Below the pieces are notes generated by a model. That model was not told where the DNA came from and did no database searches. It saw only the letters and a program-made list of their open reading frames with translations. Positions 42,110 through 50,747 of a stretch of 64,000 nucleotides of DNA are shown here, piece by piece (the first letter of the stretch is position 1; every line of letters begins with the position of its first letter). The position numbers and the translations under genes are program-made. The stretch is from assembly GCA_947503285.1 (NCBI GenBank), contig CANNDD010000008.1, positions 62,001 to 126,000 of the forward strand. Direction: 5' to 3'. The stretch is from an uncultured Croceitalea sp. Lineage in GTDB: Bacteria > Bacteroidota > Bacteroidia > Flavobacteriales > Flavobacteriaceae.

Positions 42110-42847
42110 TTAACTATTTAAAAAATCAATTACCTTATTGATTCCGTTTTCATCCTTTAGTTTGATTTTATTTTCTTTCATGAATTTTTTAAGGGCATCT
42201 TGTTTTTCGTTTCCGACCAATTTCATCAATTTTTTTGTACTTAATTCGACATGGTCTATTCGGTTGGCCCCTTCTGTTTCAATATAATATTCCGTAAACT
42301 GTGTAAAACGTGCCGGCGTAGCTTTCACAAGGGAATTTGGGGCTTTTTTGGCTTCTTTAAATGTTACATTGGTTCGCTTATAGAGTTTAAACTTACCATC
42401 TTTCAACAACGTAAGGTAACCATTTTTAGTATTCCCATTTTTATCAATGAATGTCTTGAAACTCATGGGTTTGCCATCAACCATAAGCTTTATTTTTTTA
42501 TCGCGACCTAGTGCCCTTATAGGTTCACCTTCTAGATTTTGTTGTTTGATTTCAATCTCTTCATTATAGGCATTGTAACGATAGTACAGTTTTCCGGCCA
42601 TTTCATCACCATAGTGTATGGAAGTATAATCGAAATCATTTGAAGTGTAAGGTGAGCCATCAATCTGATTATCAGTCGTAGGTTGTTTTGTCATAATCCC
42701 ATCGATTGACCCTGTGGCATATTTATAAAAGGAATCGGATACGCCACCATCTGCATTTACGGTATAGCTTGGCACTTGGCCTGTCGTCTGCGCGATTATA
42801 ACGCTGAAGCAGGATAGAATTGAAAATAAACTTATTAACTTTTTCAT
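42110..42847 (-). CDS. Secreted protein of unknown function, paralogue 1
   Basis: A 245-aa protein with a signal peptide (MKKLISLFSILSCFSVIIAQ). The core shared with its neighbour includes GKLYYRYNAYNEEIEIKQ, IRALGRDKKIKLMVDGKPM, NGYLTLLKDGKFKLYKRTNV and ARFTQFTEYYIE, ending KENKIKLKDENGINKVIDFLN. No known domain recognised; likely periplasmic. It is a tandem duplicate of the gene at 42984, with its own terminator. Confidence 0.75.
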   Translation of the reverse strand: MKKLISLFSILSCFSVIIAQTTGQVPSYTVNADGGVSDSFYKYATGSIDGIMTKQPTTDNQIDGSPYTSNDFDYTSIHYGDEMAGKLYYRYNAYNEEIEIKQQNLEGEPIRALGRDKKIKLMVDGKPMSFKTFIDKNGNTKNGYLTLLKDGKFKLYKRTNVTFKEAKKAPNSLVKATPARFTQFTEYYIETEGANRIDHVELSTKKLMKLVGNEKQDALKKFMKENKIKLKDENGINKVIDFLNS

Positions 42848-42928
42848 CTCTCTGATTTTAAATTACTTAGTAAGTTAATAAAAATATTAATACAGGGATT
42901 AGGATTTCGACTAAAATTGGGTAAACAA

Positions 42929-42960
42929 AAAAAGTGGCTATCAAGAGATAGCCACTTTTT
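42929..42960 (-). terminator. Intrinsic terminator of paralogue 2
   Basis: Perfect 14-bp stem AAAAAGTGGCTATC / GATAGCCACTTTTT (42929-42942, 42947-42960) with an AAGA loop, 24 bases past the stop at 42984. Confidence 0.92.
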
Positions 42961-42983
42961 GCATACGGGATGAAATGCGAATA

Positions 42984-43727
42984 TCAGTCTTGGTTCAAAA
43001 ATTCCAAAACTTTTAGAACACTTGCCTCGTCATTGATTTTTATTTTATTCTCTTTTAAGAAAGCTTTTGTTGCTTCCTTTTTGTCATTTGGTAAAAGTTT
43101 TATGAATTTACGATTGCTCAATTCAAGCTCATCTATTCTATTGGCCCCATCAATTTCCAAATAGTACTCCGTGAATTGTGAAAAACGTGCAGGAATAGCC
43201 TGAACGAATGAGTTCTGGGCCTTCTGACCTTCCGTATATTTTACATCGGTTCTCTTATAGAAAGAATATTTTCCGTCTACAAGTTGGGTCAAATATCCAT
43301 TTTGGGTTTTCCCCCTTTTATCAATGAACGTCTCAAAAGCCATAGGTTTACCATTGACTACAATGGCTATCTTTTTATCTCTGCCCAATGCCCTGATACC
43401 CTCTGTTTCTAAATTCGTCTGCTTAATTTCAATTTCCTCATTATAGGCATTGTAGCGGTAGAACAAGTCACCAAGGTTTTCGTCGCCATAGTACAATTTC
43501 GTTGGTAAAAAAGTATCGGTAGTGTAAGGCGACCCTTGAAATTCTTCTGTTGAGAATGATAATTTTTGTCTTGCCTCTTGAATTGGGCCTAATACGGCAT
43601 TCAATTGACCGTTTGCTTCGAATCCAGCACTTCCAGCAGCACCATAGTTGGCAATTTGACCAGTGGTTTGGGCATTCAAGAAAGTTGCTCCGGCTACAGC
43701 TAATGTAATAAAGAGTAGATTTTTCAT
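42984..43727 (-). CDS. Secreted protein of unknown function, paralogue 2
   Basis: A 247-aa protein with a signal peptide (MKNLLFITLAVAGATFLNAQ). It shares with paralogue 1 the blocks YRYNAYNEEIEIKQ, RALGRDKKIAIVVNGKPMA, FETFIDKRGKTQNGYLTQL and ARFSQFTEYYLEIDGANRI. The C-terminal KENKIKINDEASVLKVLEFLN also matches. It has its own promoter and terminator, so the two copies are separately controlled. Function unknown. Confidence 0.75.
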   Translation of the reverse strand: MKNLLFITLAVAGATFLNAQTTGQIANYGAAGSAGFEANGQLNAVLGPIQEARQKLSFSTEEFQGSPYTTDTFLPTKLYYGDENLGDLFYRYNAYNEEIEIKQTNLETEGIRALGRDKKIAIVVNGKPMAFETFIDKRGKTQNGYLTQLVDGKYSFYKRTDVKYTEGQKAQNSFVQAIPARFSQFTEYYLEIDGANRIDELELSNRKFIKLLPNDKKEATKAFLKENKIKINDEASVLKVLEFLNQD

Positions 43728-43745
43728 TTCACGTTTTTAATATAT

Positions 43746-43753
43746 CGCAAAGC
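43746..43753 (-). promoter_or_regulatory. -7 promoter box of paralogue 2
   Basis: Minus-strand TAGCTTTG fits TAnnTTTG exactly, 18 bases before the ATG. No clear -33 element. Confidence 0.5.
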
Positions 43754-43816
43754 TAAAAAAATGTTTATCTTTTGTTAAGGTATTTGTGATAAAAGTTTCA
43801 TAAAAATCGATGTACT

Positions 43817-45151
43817 TTATTGCTCTAAATGCTGTATGGCGGGGTCATTCTTATCAAAATGATATCCCCTCCAAAAAAAGCCCGGGGTTTCATAGCGCCA
43901 TACTACTTCACCAGCTTCGGTTACTTCCCAAAAACCAAAATCACCTTCTGTTATCAGGCGGTTGCCATTCGGTAATAATGCAACACCCGATACTTTTCCG
44001 AAAAACAAATTAGATTGTGTAAAACTCCAAGCGGTAATAGGTTCATTATCCTCATTCGGTCTTAGTGATAGGGTAGAAGGTAGTTCAAGCTCATAGGCGG
44101 TTGATTGTTGCTTTGAAAGGCCGTTGGCAAATACGAGGATATTCCCTTTGTTCTCCCCCTTCAGCAGGTTGGGATGATGGTTTCTGTCAAAACGTATTTC
44201 ACCAAAAGGATTGTCATAGGCGTCGGGATTACCGAATCGATAGACCAAATCCCCTCCAAATCCAAAATTTCCACCACTACTTGACGCAGCTTCTTCAGTA
44301 GTAGTACTGTGATCGATAACCCATATTTCGTTATAAAAATTAACACTCAAATAAATAAGGTCGTTTTCCTCATCATAGTCAATTCCGTTTGCATGACTAA
44401 TATCCCCTTCGGCATCTGGCTCAACAACATAGTTTACGTCTATCGATCTTGGGTTTTCTGCTATGGTAGCAAAGTTATCCTTACTATTGTCAAAATCTTG
44501 AATAATATGGTCCCACATATGCCATTGCCAGACAATCTGATTGGTATTTGGATTTATTTCGAGTATAGCATCATAGATTACCTCGGTATTTAAGGCATAA
44601 CCGGCAGCATTGGCTTCATCCAATGATTTTTTCTCCCATGATAAGAACAATATGTTTCCATTTGGCATCATTACCGCATCATGATGTGCGATATGGTCTT
44701 CATTTGAATATTCAAAGCTCCATTCTACCTCACTTTCCTTATTAATCAGGGCGATTAAACCTCCAAAACCCCCGAACTCTATAAAGGGGTTTTCTGTTTC
44801 CAACATGGCCAAAAGTCTCCCATCTGATAAAAGATATGCATCATTACCAAGTCTTTTTCCTTTCAAATCCCATTCAAAAATAATGTTTGCACCTTTATCC
44901 ATGAGATAAACACGATTTGACGCCGCGTCATTGACCAAAATATATCCGTCAAAAACCAAACTGGCGTTTAAAACCTCTAAACCTTCTATATTCTCAACAG
45001 GGTCTTCTGTTTCTATGGGATTCTCGGGTTCGTCCACTTGTTCACCTTCCGTGCTTGTTAAGGCATCATCCGCAGAGTCGCATGATACTACCATAAAAAT
45101 TGCTAGAATGAAGGTCAATACGCTAAATGCCAGTTTACTTTGCATAATCAT
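43817..45151 (-). CDS. Aryl-sulfotransferase-like beta-propeller lipoprotein
   Basis: A 444-aa lipoprotein (VSC lipobox near residue 24) followed by an acidic linker (EGEQVDEPENPIETEDPVEN) and a propeller of the Arylsulfotrans/ASST type. IAHHDAVMMPNGNILFLSWEKK and DISHANGIDYDEENDLIYLSV are typical (HHD and HxN in propeller blades); NHHPNLLKGENKGNILVFANG continues the pattern. ASST enzymes transfer sulfate between phenols without PAPS; activity here is unproven. It lies 12 bases after the VCBS gene and is co-transcribed with it. Confidence 0.78.
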   Translation of the reverse strand: MIMQSKLAFSVLTFILAIFMVVSCDSADDALTSTEGEQVDEPENPIETEDPVENIEGLEVLNASLVFDGYILVNDAASNRVYLMDKGANIIFEWDLKGKRLGNDAYLLSDGRLLAMLETENPFIEFGGFGGLIALINKESEVEWSFEYSNEDHIAHHDAVMMPNGNILFLSWEKKSLDEANAAGYALNTEVIYDAILEINPNTNQIVWQWHMWDHIIQDFDNSKDNFATIAENPRSIDVNYVVEPDAEGDISHANGIDYDEENDLIYLSVNFYNEIWVIDHSTTTEEAASSSGGNFGFGGDLVYRFGNPDAYDNPFGEIRFDRNHHPNLLKGENKGNILVFANGLSKQQSTAYELELPSTLSLRPNEDNEPITAWSFTQSNLFFGKVSGVALLPNGNRLITEGDFGFWEVTEAGEVVWRYETPGFFWRGYHFDKNDPAIQHLEQ

Positions 45152-45163
45152 GTGCCGTGAAAA

Positions 45164-48100
45164 TTAGTTTACCATTTCGTGTACGAGAATGGGGCCATTA
45201 TTTTGAGTGGTCAACAAAAGGTTTTTTCCCCCCGTGTTGATAACTTCGATATCCTTTACATTCCCTTTTAAGTAAATACTTGATTTTGAAAAAGATAGCG
45301 GATTATACCCATCTTTTTGGTTTGATAGGAGCACCAATCCCGATATGGCGTCCAATCGAGGGGTTTCCACTTCGGTTTCATAAATATTGCCTCCGATGAT
45401 AATGTCTTCATAGCCATCATCGTTCAAATCAAGACAAGAAGAGGTTAATAAGGGAAACAGTTGTGCTTCGATAGGCAGGTACTGTTTTTCAAATTTTCCA
45501 TCGCCTAGGTTAATCAATAGTATGGATTGAAATTCAGTTACTTCATCTTCATAGCCCGTATCGAGTTTCTCACCATAGATATCAACCAATTTTGCATTCG
45601 CGAACTCTGAATAAGACTCAAATTTTTGTTGAATAAACGGCATTTGTTGAGAAGAACATTCCCTGCCCCTTACCGGCACGTATTCACCATTATATTTTTT
45701 ACTCAAAACAATATCGGTAGTGCCATTGTCGTCAAAATCGTTTGCAAATATTTTGAACGGTTTTTTCTTACTTGCCTTGAACTTTAAATTGAGGCCAACA
45801 TTTCCAACGATATAATCCGTTAGGCCGTCATTGTTTATATCAGTCTCGTTGACGGAGAACCACCAGCCTTGTTCAGAAAGACTCTTGTCACTTTTTGAAA
45901 TATTGGAGAATATACCCTGATTGTTTTTAAAAAGTCCGATACCCGTCCATTCACCAACTGCAATAAAATCTTCCCAACCGTCATTATCGAAATCAGTAGC
46001 TATCAAATCGTTTATGATTCCGAAATTGGACAGATAGGGTGCTACTTTTGAAGTGACATCGGTCAACATTCCATTTTTATTTTCGTAGACCGTTGAAGAT
46101 ACGGGAATGGGATAGTTCTGAGGTTCGATTCTATTGCCTATTATTAAATCTTTATCACCGTCTTTATCATAATCAATAGCAACTACTGCCTTTCCACTTT
46201 TCGGGTTTGTTGTAAGTGCCTTACTTTCAAATTTGATGAAATTGGCAGCTCCATCATTTAGATACAGTCGGTCTGCATAGTATGAAGAATATGGAAGGAA
46301 TTCATTGCCGCCACTTACCACATAAAGATCTAAATCACCATCGTTATCAAAATCGAAAAATACTGATTCCATATCCTCATGGGTCTTGTCCTTTTTGATA
46401 TCGTCAGATATCTTTTCAACGAAATTTCCAGAATCCTGTTGAAGATAGATTTTTCCTGCTTGACCAGATGCTGCTCCGATAAAGACATCCGTTAAACCAT
46501 CACCATTTAAATCTGCACTTGCCATGAAAGGCCCTAAGTTTGACTGTTTGTAAGGTAATAGGATTTCTTTGTCAAAATCGTCGTAGGTATTTTCATGATG
46601 TTCAAATGTTATCCCGATTTCCTTCGCAGATTTGGTCTGGAACAAGCCGTCGCTTTTAATGTCTAACGGAGGGGCCAAAACTGCATCCGCCTCATTGAAA
46701 GTCAAAACTGAATTACTGCTTACATCATATTTTTCCTCTAGTTTTCCACTAGGCCATAAAACCTGAACCGTATCTATGATTTTCTCGTGCCCAACACCAA
46801 AATGTGCTATGTTTTGGTGTGAAGAACGATACCCCCTCACCCTTCTAGATTCAATGAATTGGGACTTCCTATTATAGTTGATCTTTATTTTGGGAAATGA
46901 TTCTGATAATGTACCTATGGCCTTTACATTCAAATAATTGCCCCCATTATTTTCAACGGTCATATTTTGATATAAAAAACAGTTTTCGTCAAGGTTATTG
47001 GTAACGATATCCAAATCCCCGTCATTGTCCAAATCTCCAATTGCGGCACCATTGCTAAAGGATAGATCTGCAAGCCCCCATTTTTTTGCAGCCTCTTTAA
47101 ATTGAAGACCCCCATTGTTTTCATATAAAATGTTCGGTAATTTTTCGGATGGCATTTCTTCGTATAGTCGCTTTTTAACAGCTAAGGGTACGTTATTCTT
47201 ATATTTCATTTTAGCTTCAAAAACCCTACGTTGTAAATCGTTGTCTAAAGCGTATCTTCTATAACCGTTGGTGATGTAAACGTCTTTATCTCCATCATGA
47301 TCAAAATCTGATAGTAGTACGGACCAACTCCAGTCCGTATTTGCCATTTGTGTGGCTTGGGCAATGTTGGTGAAAGTTTTTCCACCTTGATTTAATTGTA
47401 AGGAATTATACATGTACTGATGGTGGAAACCTGCCTGATTCACCAAGTAGTCAAACTTTTTCGTATTCATTGAAGCCATAAGGGTTTTAGAGCGAACATG
47501 ATCATTGGCCGCCATATCCAAAACAAAAATGTCTTGTAAATTGTCGTTGTTGATATCGGCGATATCCATTCCCATTCCGAAAAAAGAGATTTGTTGGGTA
47601 TACTCCTTTATTTTATCGTCAAAGGTGCCGTCTCCATTATTAATGAAAAGAGCATCTGGGATATAATAATCACTTGCAACATATAAGTCTAACAAACCAT
47701 CGTTGTTAATATCACTAACCGATACACCAAGGCCAAAAATAGGGCGCTGAAGACCGCTTCTTTGGGTAACATCAACAAATTTGCCGTCTTGATTTTCGTA
47801 TAAATGAGAGCTATTGAAATAGTTGTTTTCTGGTTTTTCATCAATTAGTTTATAGAGACTGATGGGGTCAACTCCATAAAATTCATTTTCATTCATCACA
47901 AAGCAATCTAAATCACCATCTTGGTCAAAATCGAAAAAAACGGATTGGGTGCTAATACCCATATCGGCCAAACCATACTCATCTGCACTTTCAACGAATG
48001 TGCCATCGGTTTGATTGATATAGAGCAGGTTTTTGCGGTTTTGCCTTGAATTTGGTCCGCCTTGGGATACATAAATGTCCGACCAGTTGTCGTTATTGAT

Positions 48101-48535
48101 ATCAACAAAGGTTACGCCGTTTGACCATGTCTTTCCATCATTTATAGCAGCGACATTTGAAACATCTTCAAATGACATTCCACCTTTATTCAAGAAAAGC
48201 TTGTTGCCCACTTGATTTCCACAAAAGAAAATGTCTTGTAACCCATCATTGTTCAAATCCTCTATTCCTACTCCCGCACCATTATAAAAATAGTCATAGT
48301 TAAATAAATTTTCTAGGGTCTCAAGATTCTCTGTAAGTGCATTATTGAATCGTAATCCACTTTTGTCCGCTGTGATTCTATCAAAGACCTTGGGCGATTC
48401 GGGGTGAACCTTCAATGAGGCAGTAGGGGTTTTCGAACTATCGACACAACTAAGTAATGCCAGTATAATAAAATGAAAAGCTAGAAACTGTTTAAATGGG
48501 AATGTTGTTCTGGCTTTGCGTAGTATTTGCATCAT
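45164..48535 (-). CDS. VCBS/FG-GAP repeat lipoprotein with ASPIC/UnbV domain
   Basis: A 1123-aa lipoprotein (ALLSCVDSS). It has many FG-GAP/VCBS calcium-binding repeats (DLNNDGLQDIFF, DINNDNWSDIYV, DFDQDGDLDCFV and so on) that fold as a propeller. An ASPIC/UnbV module sits near 560-640 (RGYRSSHQNIAHFGVG and VQVLWPSGKLEEKYDV). A second set of repeats fills the C-terminal half. Such CRTAC1-like proteins often accompany SusC/SusD systems; the ligand is unknown. It probably forms an operon with the ASST-like gene. Confidence 0.9.
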   Translation of the reverse strand: MMQILRKARTTFPFKQFLAFHFIILALLSCVDSSKTPTASLKVHPESPKVFDRITADKSGLRFNNALTENLETLENLFNYDYFYNGAGVGIEDLNNDGLQDIFFCGNQVGNKLFLNKGGMSFEDVSNVAAINDGKTWSNGVTFVDINNDNWSDIYVSQGGPNSRQNRKNLLYINQTDGTFVESADEYGLADMGISTQSVFFDFDQDGDLDCFVMNENEFYGVDPISLYKLIDEKPENNYFNSSHLYENQDGKFVDVTQRSGLQRPIFGLGVSVSDINNDGLLDLYVASDYYIPDALFINNGDGTFDDKIKEYTQQISFFGMGMDIADINNDNLQDIFVLDMAANDHVRSKTLMASMNTKKFDYLVNQAGFHHQYMYNSLQLNQGGKTFTNIAQATQMANTDWSWSVLLSDFDHDGDKDVYITNGYRRYALDNDLQRRVFEAKMKYKNNVPLAVKKRLYEEMPSEKLPNILYENNGGLQFKEAAKKWGLADLSFSNGAAIGDLDNDGDLDIVTNNLDENCFLYQNMTVENNGGNYLNVKAIGTLSESFPKIKINYNRKSQFIESRRVRGYRSSHQNIAHFGVGHEKIIDTVQVLWPSGKLEEKYDVSSNSVLTFNEADAVLAPPLDIKSDGLFQTKSAKEIGITFEHHENTYDDFDKEILLPYKQSNLGPFMASADLNGDGLTDVFIGAASGQAGKIYLQQDSGNFVEKISDDIKKDKTHEDMESVFFDFDNDGDLDLYVVSGGNEFLPYSSYYADRLYLNDGAANFIKFESKALTTNPKSGKAVVAIDYDKDGDKDLIIGNRIEPQNYPIPVSSTVYENKNGMLTDVTSKVAPYLSNFGIINDLIATDFDNDGWEDFIAVGEWTGIGLFKNNQGIFSNISKSDKSLSEQGWWFSVNETDINNDGLTDYIVGNVGLNLKFKASKKKPFKIFANDFDDNGTTDIVLSKKYNGEYVPVRGRECSSQQMPFIQQKFESYSEFANAKLVDIYGEKLDTGYEDEVTEFQSILLINLGDGKFEKQYLPIEAQLFPLLTSSCLDLNDDGYEDIIIGGNIYETEVETPRLDAISGLVLLSNQKDGYNPLSFSKSSIYLKGNVKDIEVINTGGKNLLLTTQNNGPILVHEMVN

Positions 48536-48666
48536 AATTAAGCTAACAAGGGGATAAATTTAGTGATTTATGCCTAAGGGATAGTAGCCAAGGTATGTTA
48601 AATGGTAGGAGTGTATCTTGGATTAATTCAAGACTATACTATGCCATTAAGAACTTCATGGTAATA

Positions 48667-48697
48667 AAAAAACCGCCTCTTAAAGAGGCGGTTTTTT
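48667..48697 (-). terminator. Intrinsic terminator after the second paralogous lipoprotein
   Basis: Perfect 14-bp stem AAAAAACCGCCTCT / AGAGGCGGTTTTTT (48667-48680, 48684-48697) with a TAA loop, 20 bases past the stop at 48717. It separates this gene from the VCBS gene. Confidence 0.93.
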
Positions 48698-48716
48698 ACT
48701 AAGATTATATTATGGA

Positions 48717-49652
48717 TTAATCTTTGCAAAAATCAATCGCAAGACTACCAGCATCAGTACTAGCAGGAAAATCCCCTACCGTGTTTCCGTTTGGTGTGAT
48801 AATTTGGAATGACATTTCACCCCAAAAGTCACCTTGAAAAGCAAAATCCGCAGCTTCTTCCAAGCCAGCAGGAACCGTAAAGGTTGCTGTGCCTGCACTG
48901 GTACCATCTGAGCAATCATAACCCGGATCCTCATATGGTGTACATAGACCTATTTCAAAAACGGTACCGTCACTCAATGTAACGATAAGACCTGGCCCAC
49001 CTCCATTAGCGGTCGTTGGTTGCCATCCATCTCCATAGGAATCTTGCATTTCTACCGTCCAAACCCCAGGTGTTGGAGGTTTAGGCGGGCAAACCACTGT
49101 AGCTGTGTATAGAAAAGGAGAACTGAAGAACGAACCTGTCAATGTACCGGAGTTATCGGCAAATGAAAATCTTCTGCCATCTACAAGTACCAATTCAAAA
49201 CGTATGGTGAACTGATCGGAACCGTCTACGGTAGAATTGGAAATAGGTAATGCACTAACCAATTCTGGAAGTGTAATCATGTAAGAGAACCTGGGCAAAC
49301 CAAATTCGCCAATCATAAAATCAGAGGTGTCGATCGTTTCTGATAATACTTCTTCAGTGGTACTGAAATCAGTGCCGCCTTCGGCTACTGAATTGTCTCG
49401 AAAGCCAAGCCAAACTTCAACAGATTGCACGAGGGTTCCATTTTCAGTATCCTGTATTTCTAAATCGACTGCAAAATTTGATTCGTCATTGCCTATTGGA
49501 ATTTCATTGGAAACCACCTCTATGGTTCGAAGAACTGCGCCACGTTCGACATTATCTACGATGCCATCAACAACTTGATCGCTATCTTCACAGGCAGTAA
49601 AAAATATTGCTAGGATGCAAATGGGTAACAGAGTTTTTTTAAATAGTTTCAT
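48717..49652 (-). CDS. Lipoprotein of unknown function, paralogue B
   Basis: A 311-aa lipoprotein (MKLFKKTLLPICILAIFFTACEDSD). The first about 190 residues match the adjacent gene: VERGAVLRTIEVVSNEIPIG, VEVWLGFRDNS, FSFADNSGTLTGSFFSSPFLY. The C-terminal about 110 residues differ and contain MQDSYGDGWQPT, a DSYGDGW motif seen in other surface proteins of this phylum. It is bracketed by two terminators, so it is probably a single-gene transcript or a read-through end of the SusCD unit. Confidence 0.75.
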   Translation of the reverse strand: MKLFKKTLLPICILAIFFTACEDSDQVVDGIVDNVERGAVLRTIEVVSNEIPIGNDESNFAVDLEIQDTENGTLVQSVEVWLGFRDNSVAEGGTDFSTTEEVLSETIDTSDFMIGEFGLPRFSYMITLPELVSALPISNSTVDGSDQFTIRFELVLVDGRRFSFADNSGTLTGSFFSSPFLYTATVVCPPKPPTPGVWTVEMQDSYGDGWQPTTANGGGPGLIVTLSDGTVFEIGLCTPYEDPGYDCSDGTSAGTATFTVPAGLEEAADFAFQGDFWGEMSFQIITPNGNTVGDFPASTDAGSLAIDFCKD

Positions 49653-49714
49653 TAACAAAAATTTAATGATTAGTATGTTTCAGAAATTTAAATAAGCATC
49701 AGAAACTTTAAATT

Positions 49715-49746
49715 CAAAAGGCCATTCCGAGATGGATGGCCTTTTG
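49715..49746 (-). terminator. Intrinsic terminator of the susC-susD-lipoprotein unit
   Basis: CAAAAGGCCAT (49715-49725) pairs with ATGGCCTTTTG (49736-49746); inner bases extend the stem with a bulge. The minus-strand T-run follows. It lies 20 bases past the stop at 49766. Confidence 0.75.
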
Positions 49747-49765
49747 ATTTAGTATATGAATCTTA

Positions 49766-50734
49766 CTATAATTTGGTCATAGTAAAAGTACTTGGCACAG
49801 CTGCACCACAATCTGCTGAGGGATCAAAATCATTTATCTCGAAAGAGAAAGACTCATCGCCAACGGCAAAGTCGTAAGGAACATCTGCAGTACCGGTTTG
49901 CCCTATACTACTGGCACCACCATTACAACCAAGTGAACCGGAATTAATAGTTCCCGACAATCCAGTTATTAAATTACAAACCAAATCCATTGACATGGTG
50001 TAACCTACCGCGAAACCACCTGGATCATAAGTGAAACCAAAAGATCTATTAGTACCAGTCGCAACTACGGTAACAGGACTTTGGGTTAAGAAATCTCCGA
50101 TTCCGAATGGTGATGAACCGGAAGTTTGCACTACACTGTAATCACCAGTAAAAAAATCTTCGGGTACAGGACATATAACCAAAGGCGTATATAAGAATGG
50201 AGAACTAAAGAATGATCCCGTTAGCGTTCCTGAATTGTCGGCAAAAGAAAACCTTCTACCATCAGACAATACCAATTCAAAACGAATGGTAAATTGGTCT
50301 CCACCCGTAATGTCCGATTCATTTCTACCTACAATAGATAAAAGTTCTGGAAGTGTAACGGAATATGTAAATCTTGGTAAACCAAATTCACCTATAGTAA
50401 ATGTTGAACTACTTATGGTCTCAACTAAAGCTTCGTCCACATCAGTTCCAGGACCAAATTCATCCGTATTGTCCCGAAAACCAACATATACTTCTACATC
50501 TTGGACTAAACCGCCATTTTCTATATCCTGAACCTCTAAATCAACAGTAAAGTTTCCATCGGCCTCGCCAATTGGTAGTTCATTAGAGACTAAATCAACT
50601 GTACGTAATACAGCACCTCTTTGAACATTATCCGTAATCTGATCTACGATTTGATCGCCGTCATCACAACCAGTGAACAACATTGTTGTAAGTAAGGTCG
50701 CTCCTAAAAAATATTTAATATTATTCTTATTCAT
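49766..50734 (-). CDS. Lipoprotein of unknown function, paralogue A
   Basis: A 322-aa lipoprotein starting MNKNNIKYFLGATLLTTMLFTGCDD (ATG at 50734; the in-frame ATG at 50758 would overlap susD). Its N-terminal part is paralogous to paralogue B (VQRGAVLRTVDLVSNELPIG, VEVYVGFRDNT, FSFADNSGTLTGSFFSSPFLYTPL). Its C-terminal 130 residues are a different domain (DYSVVQTSGSSPFGIGDFL). It is 13 bases after susD, so it is probably the third surface component of the SusC/SusD system. Confidence 0.78.
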   Translation of the reverse strand: MNKNNIKYFLGATLLTTMLFTGCDDGDQIVDQITDNVQRGAVLRTVDLVSNELPIGEADGNFTVDLEVQDIENGGLVQDVEVYVGFRDNTDEFGPGTDVDEALVETISSSTFTIGEFGLPRFTYSVTLPELLSIVGRNESDITGGDQFTIRFELVLSDGRRFSFADNSGTLTGSFFSSPFLYTPLVICPVPEDFFTGDYSVVQTSGSSPFGIGDFLTQSPVTVVATGTNRSFGFTYDPGGFAVGYTMSMDLVCNLITGLSGTINSGSLGCNGGASSIGQTGTADVPYDFAVGDESFSFEINDFDPSADCGAAVPSTFTMTKL

Positions 50735-50747
50735 CACGGATATTTTT

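Noticed and set aside
48667-48697. Long perfect inverted repeats in the 42-49 kb region considered as insertion-sequence ends or mobile repeats
   Set aside because: Each lies 20 to 50 bases past a stop codon, has a T-tail in the gene direction and a different stem sequence. They are terminators; no transposase is present.
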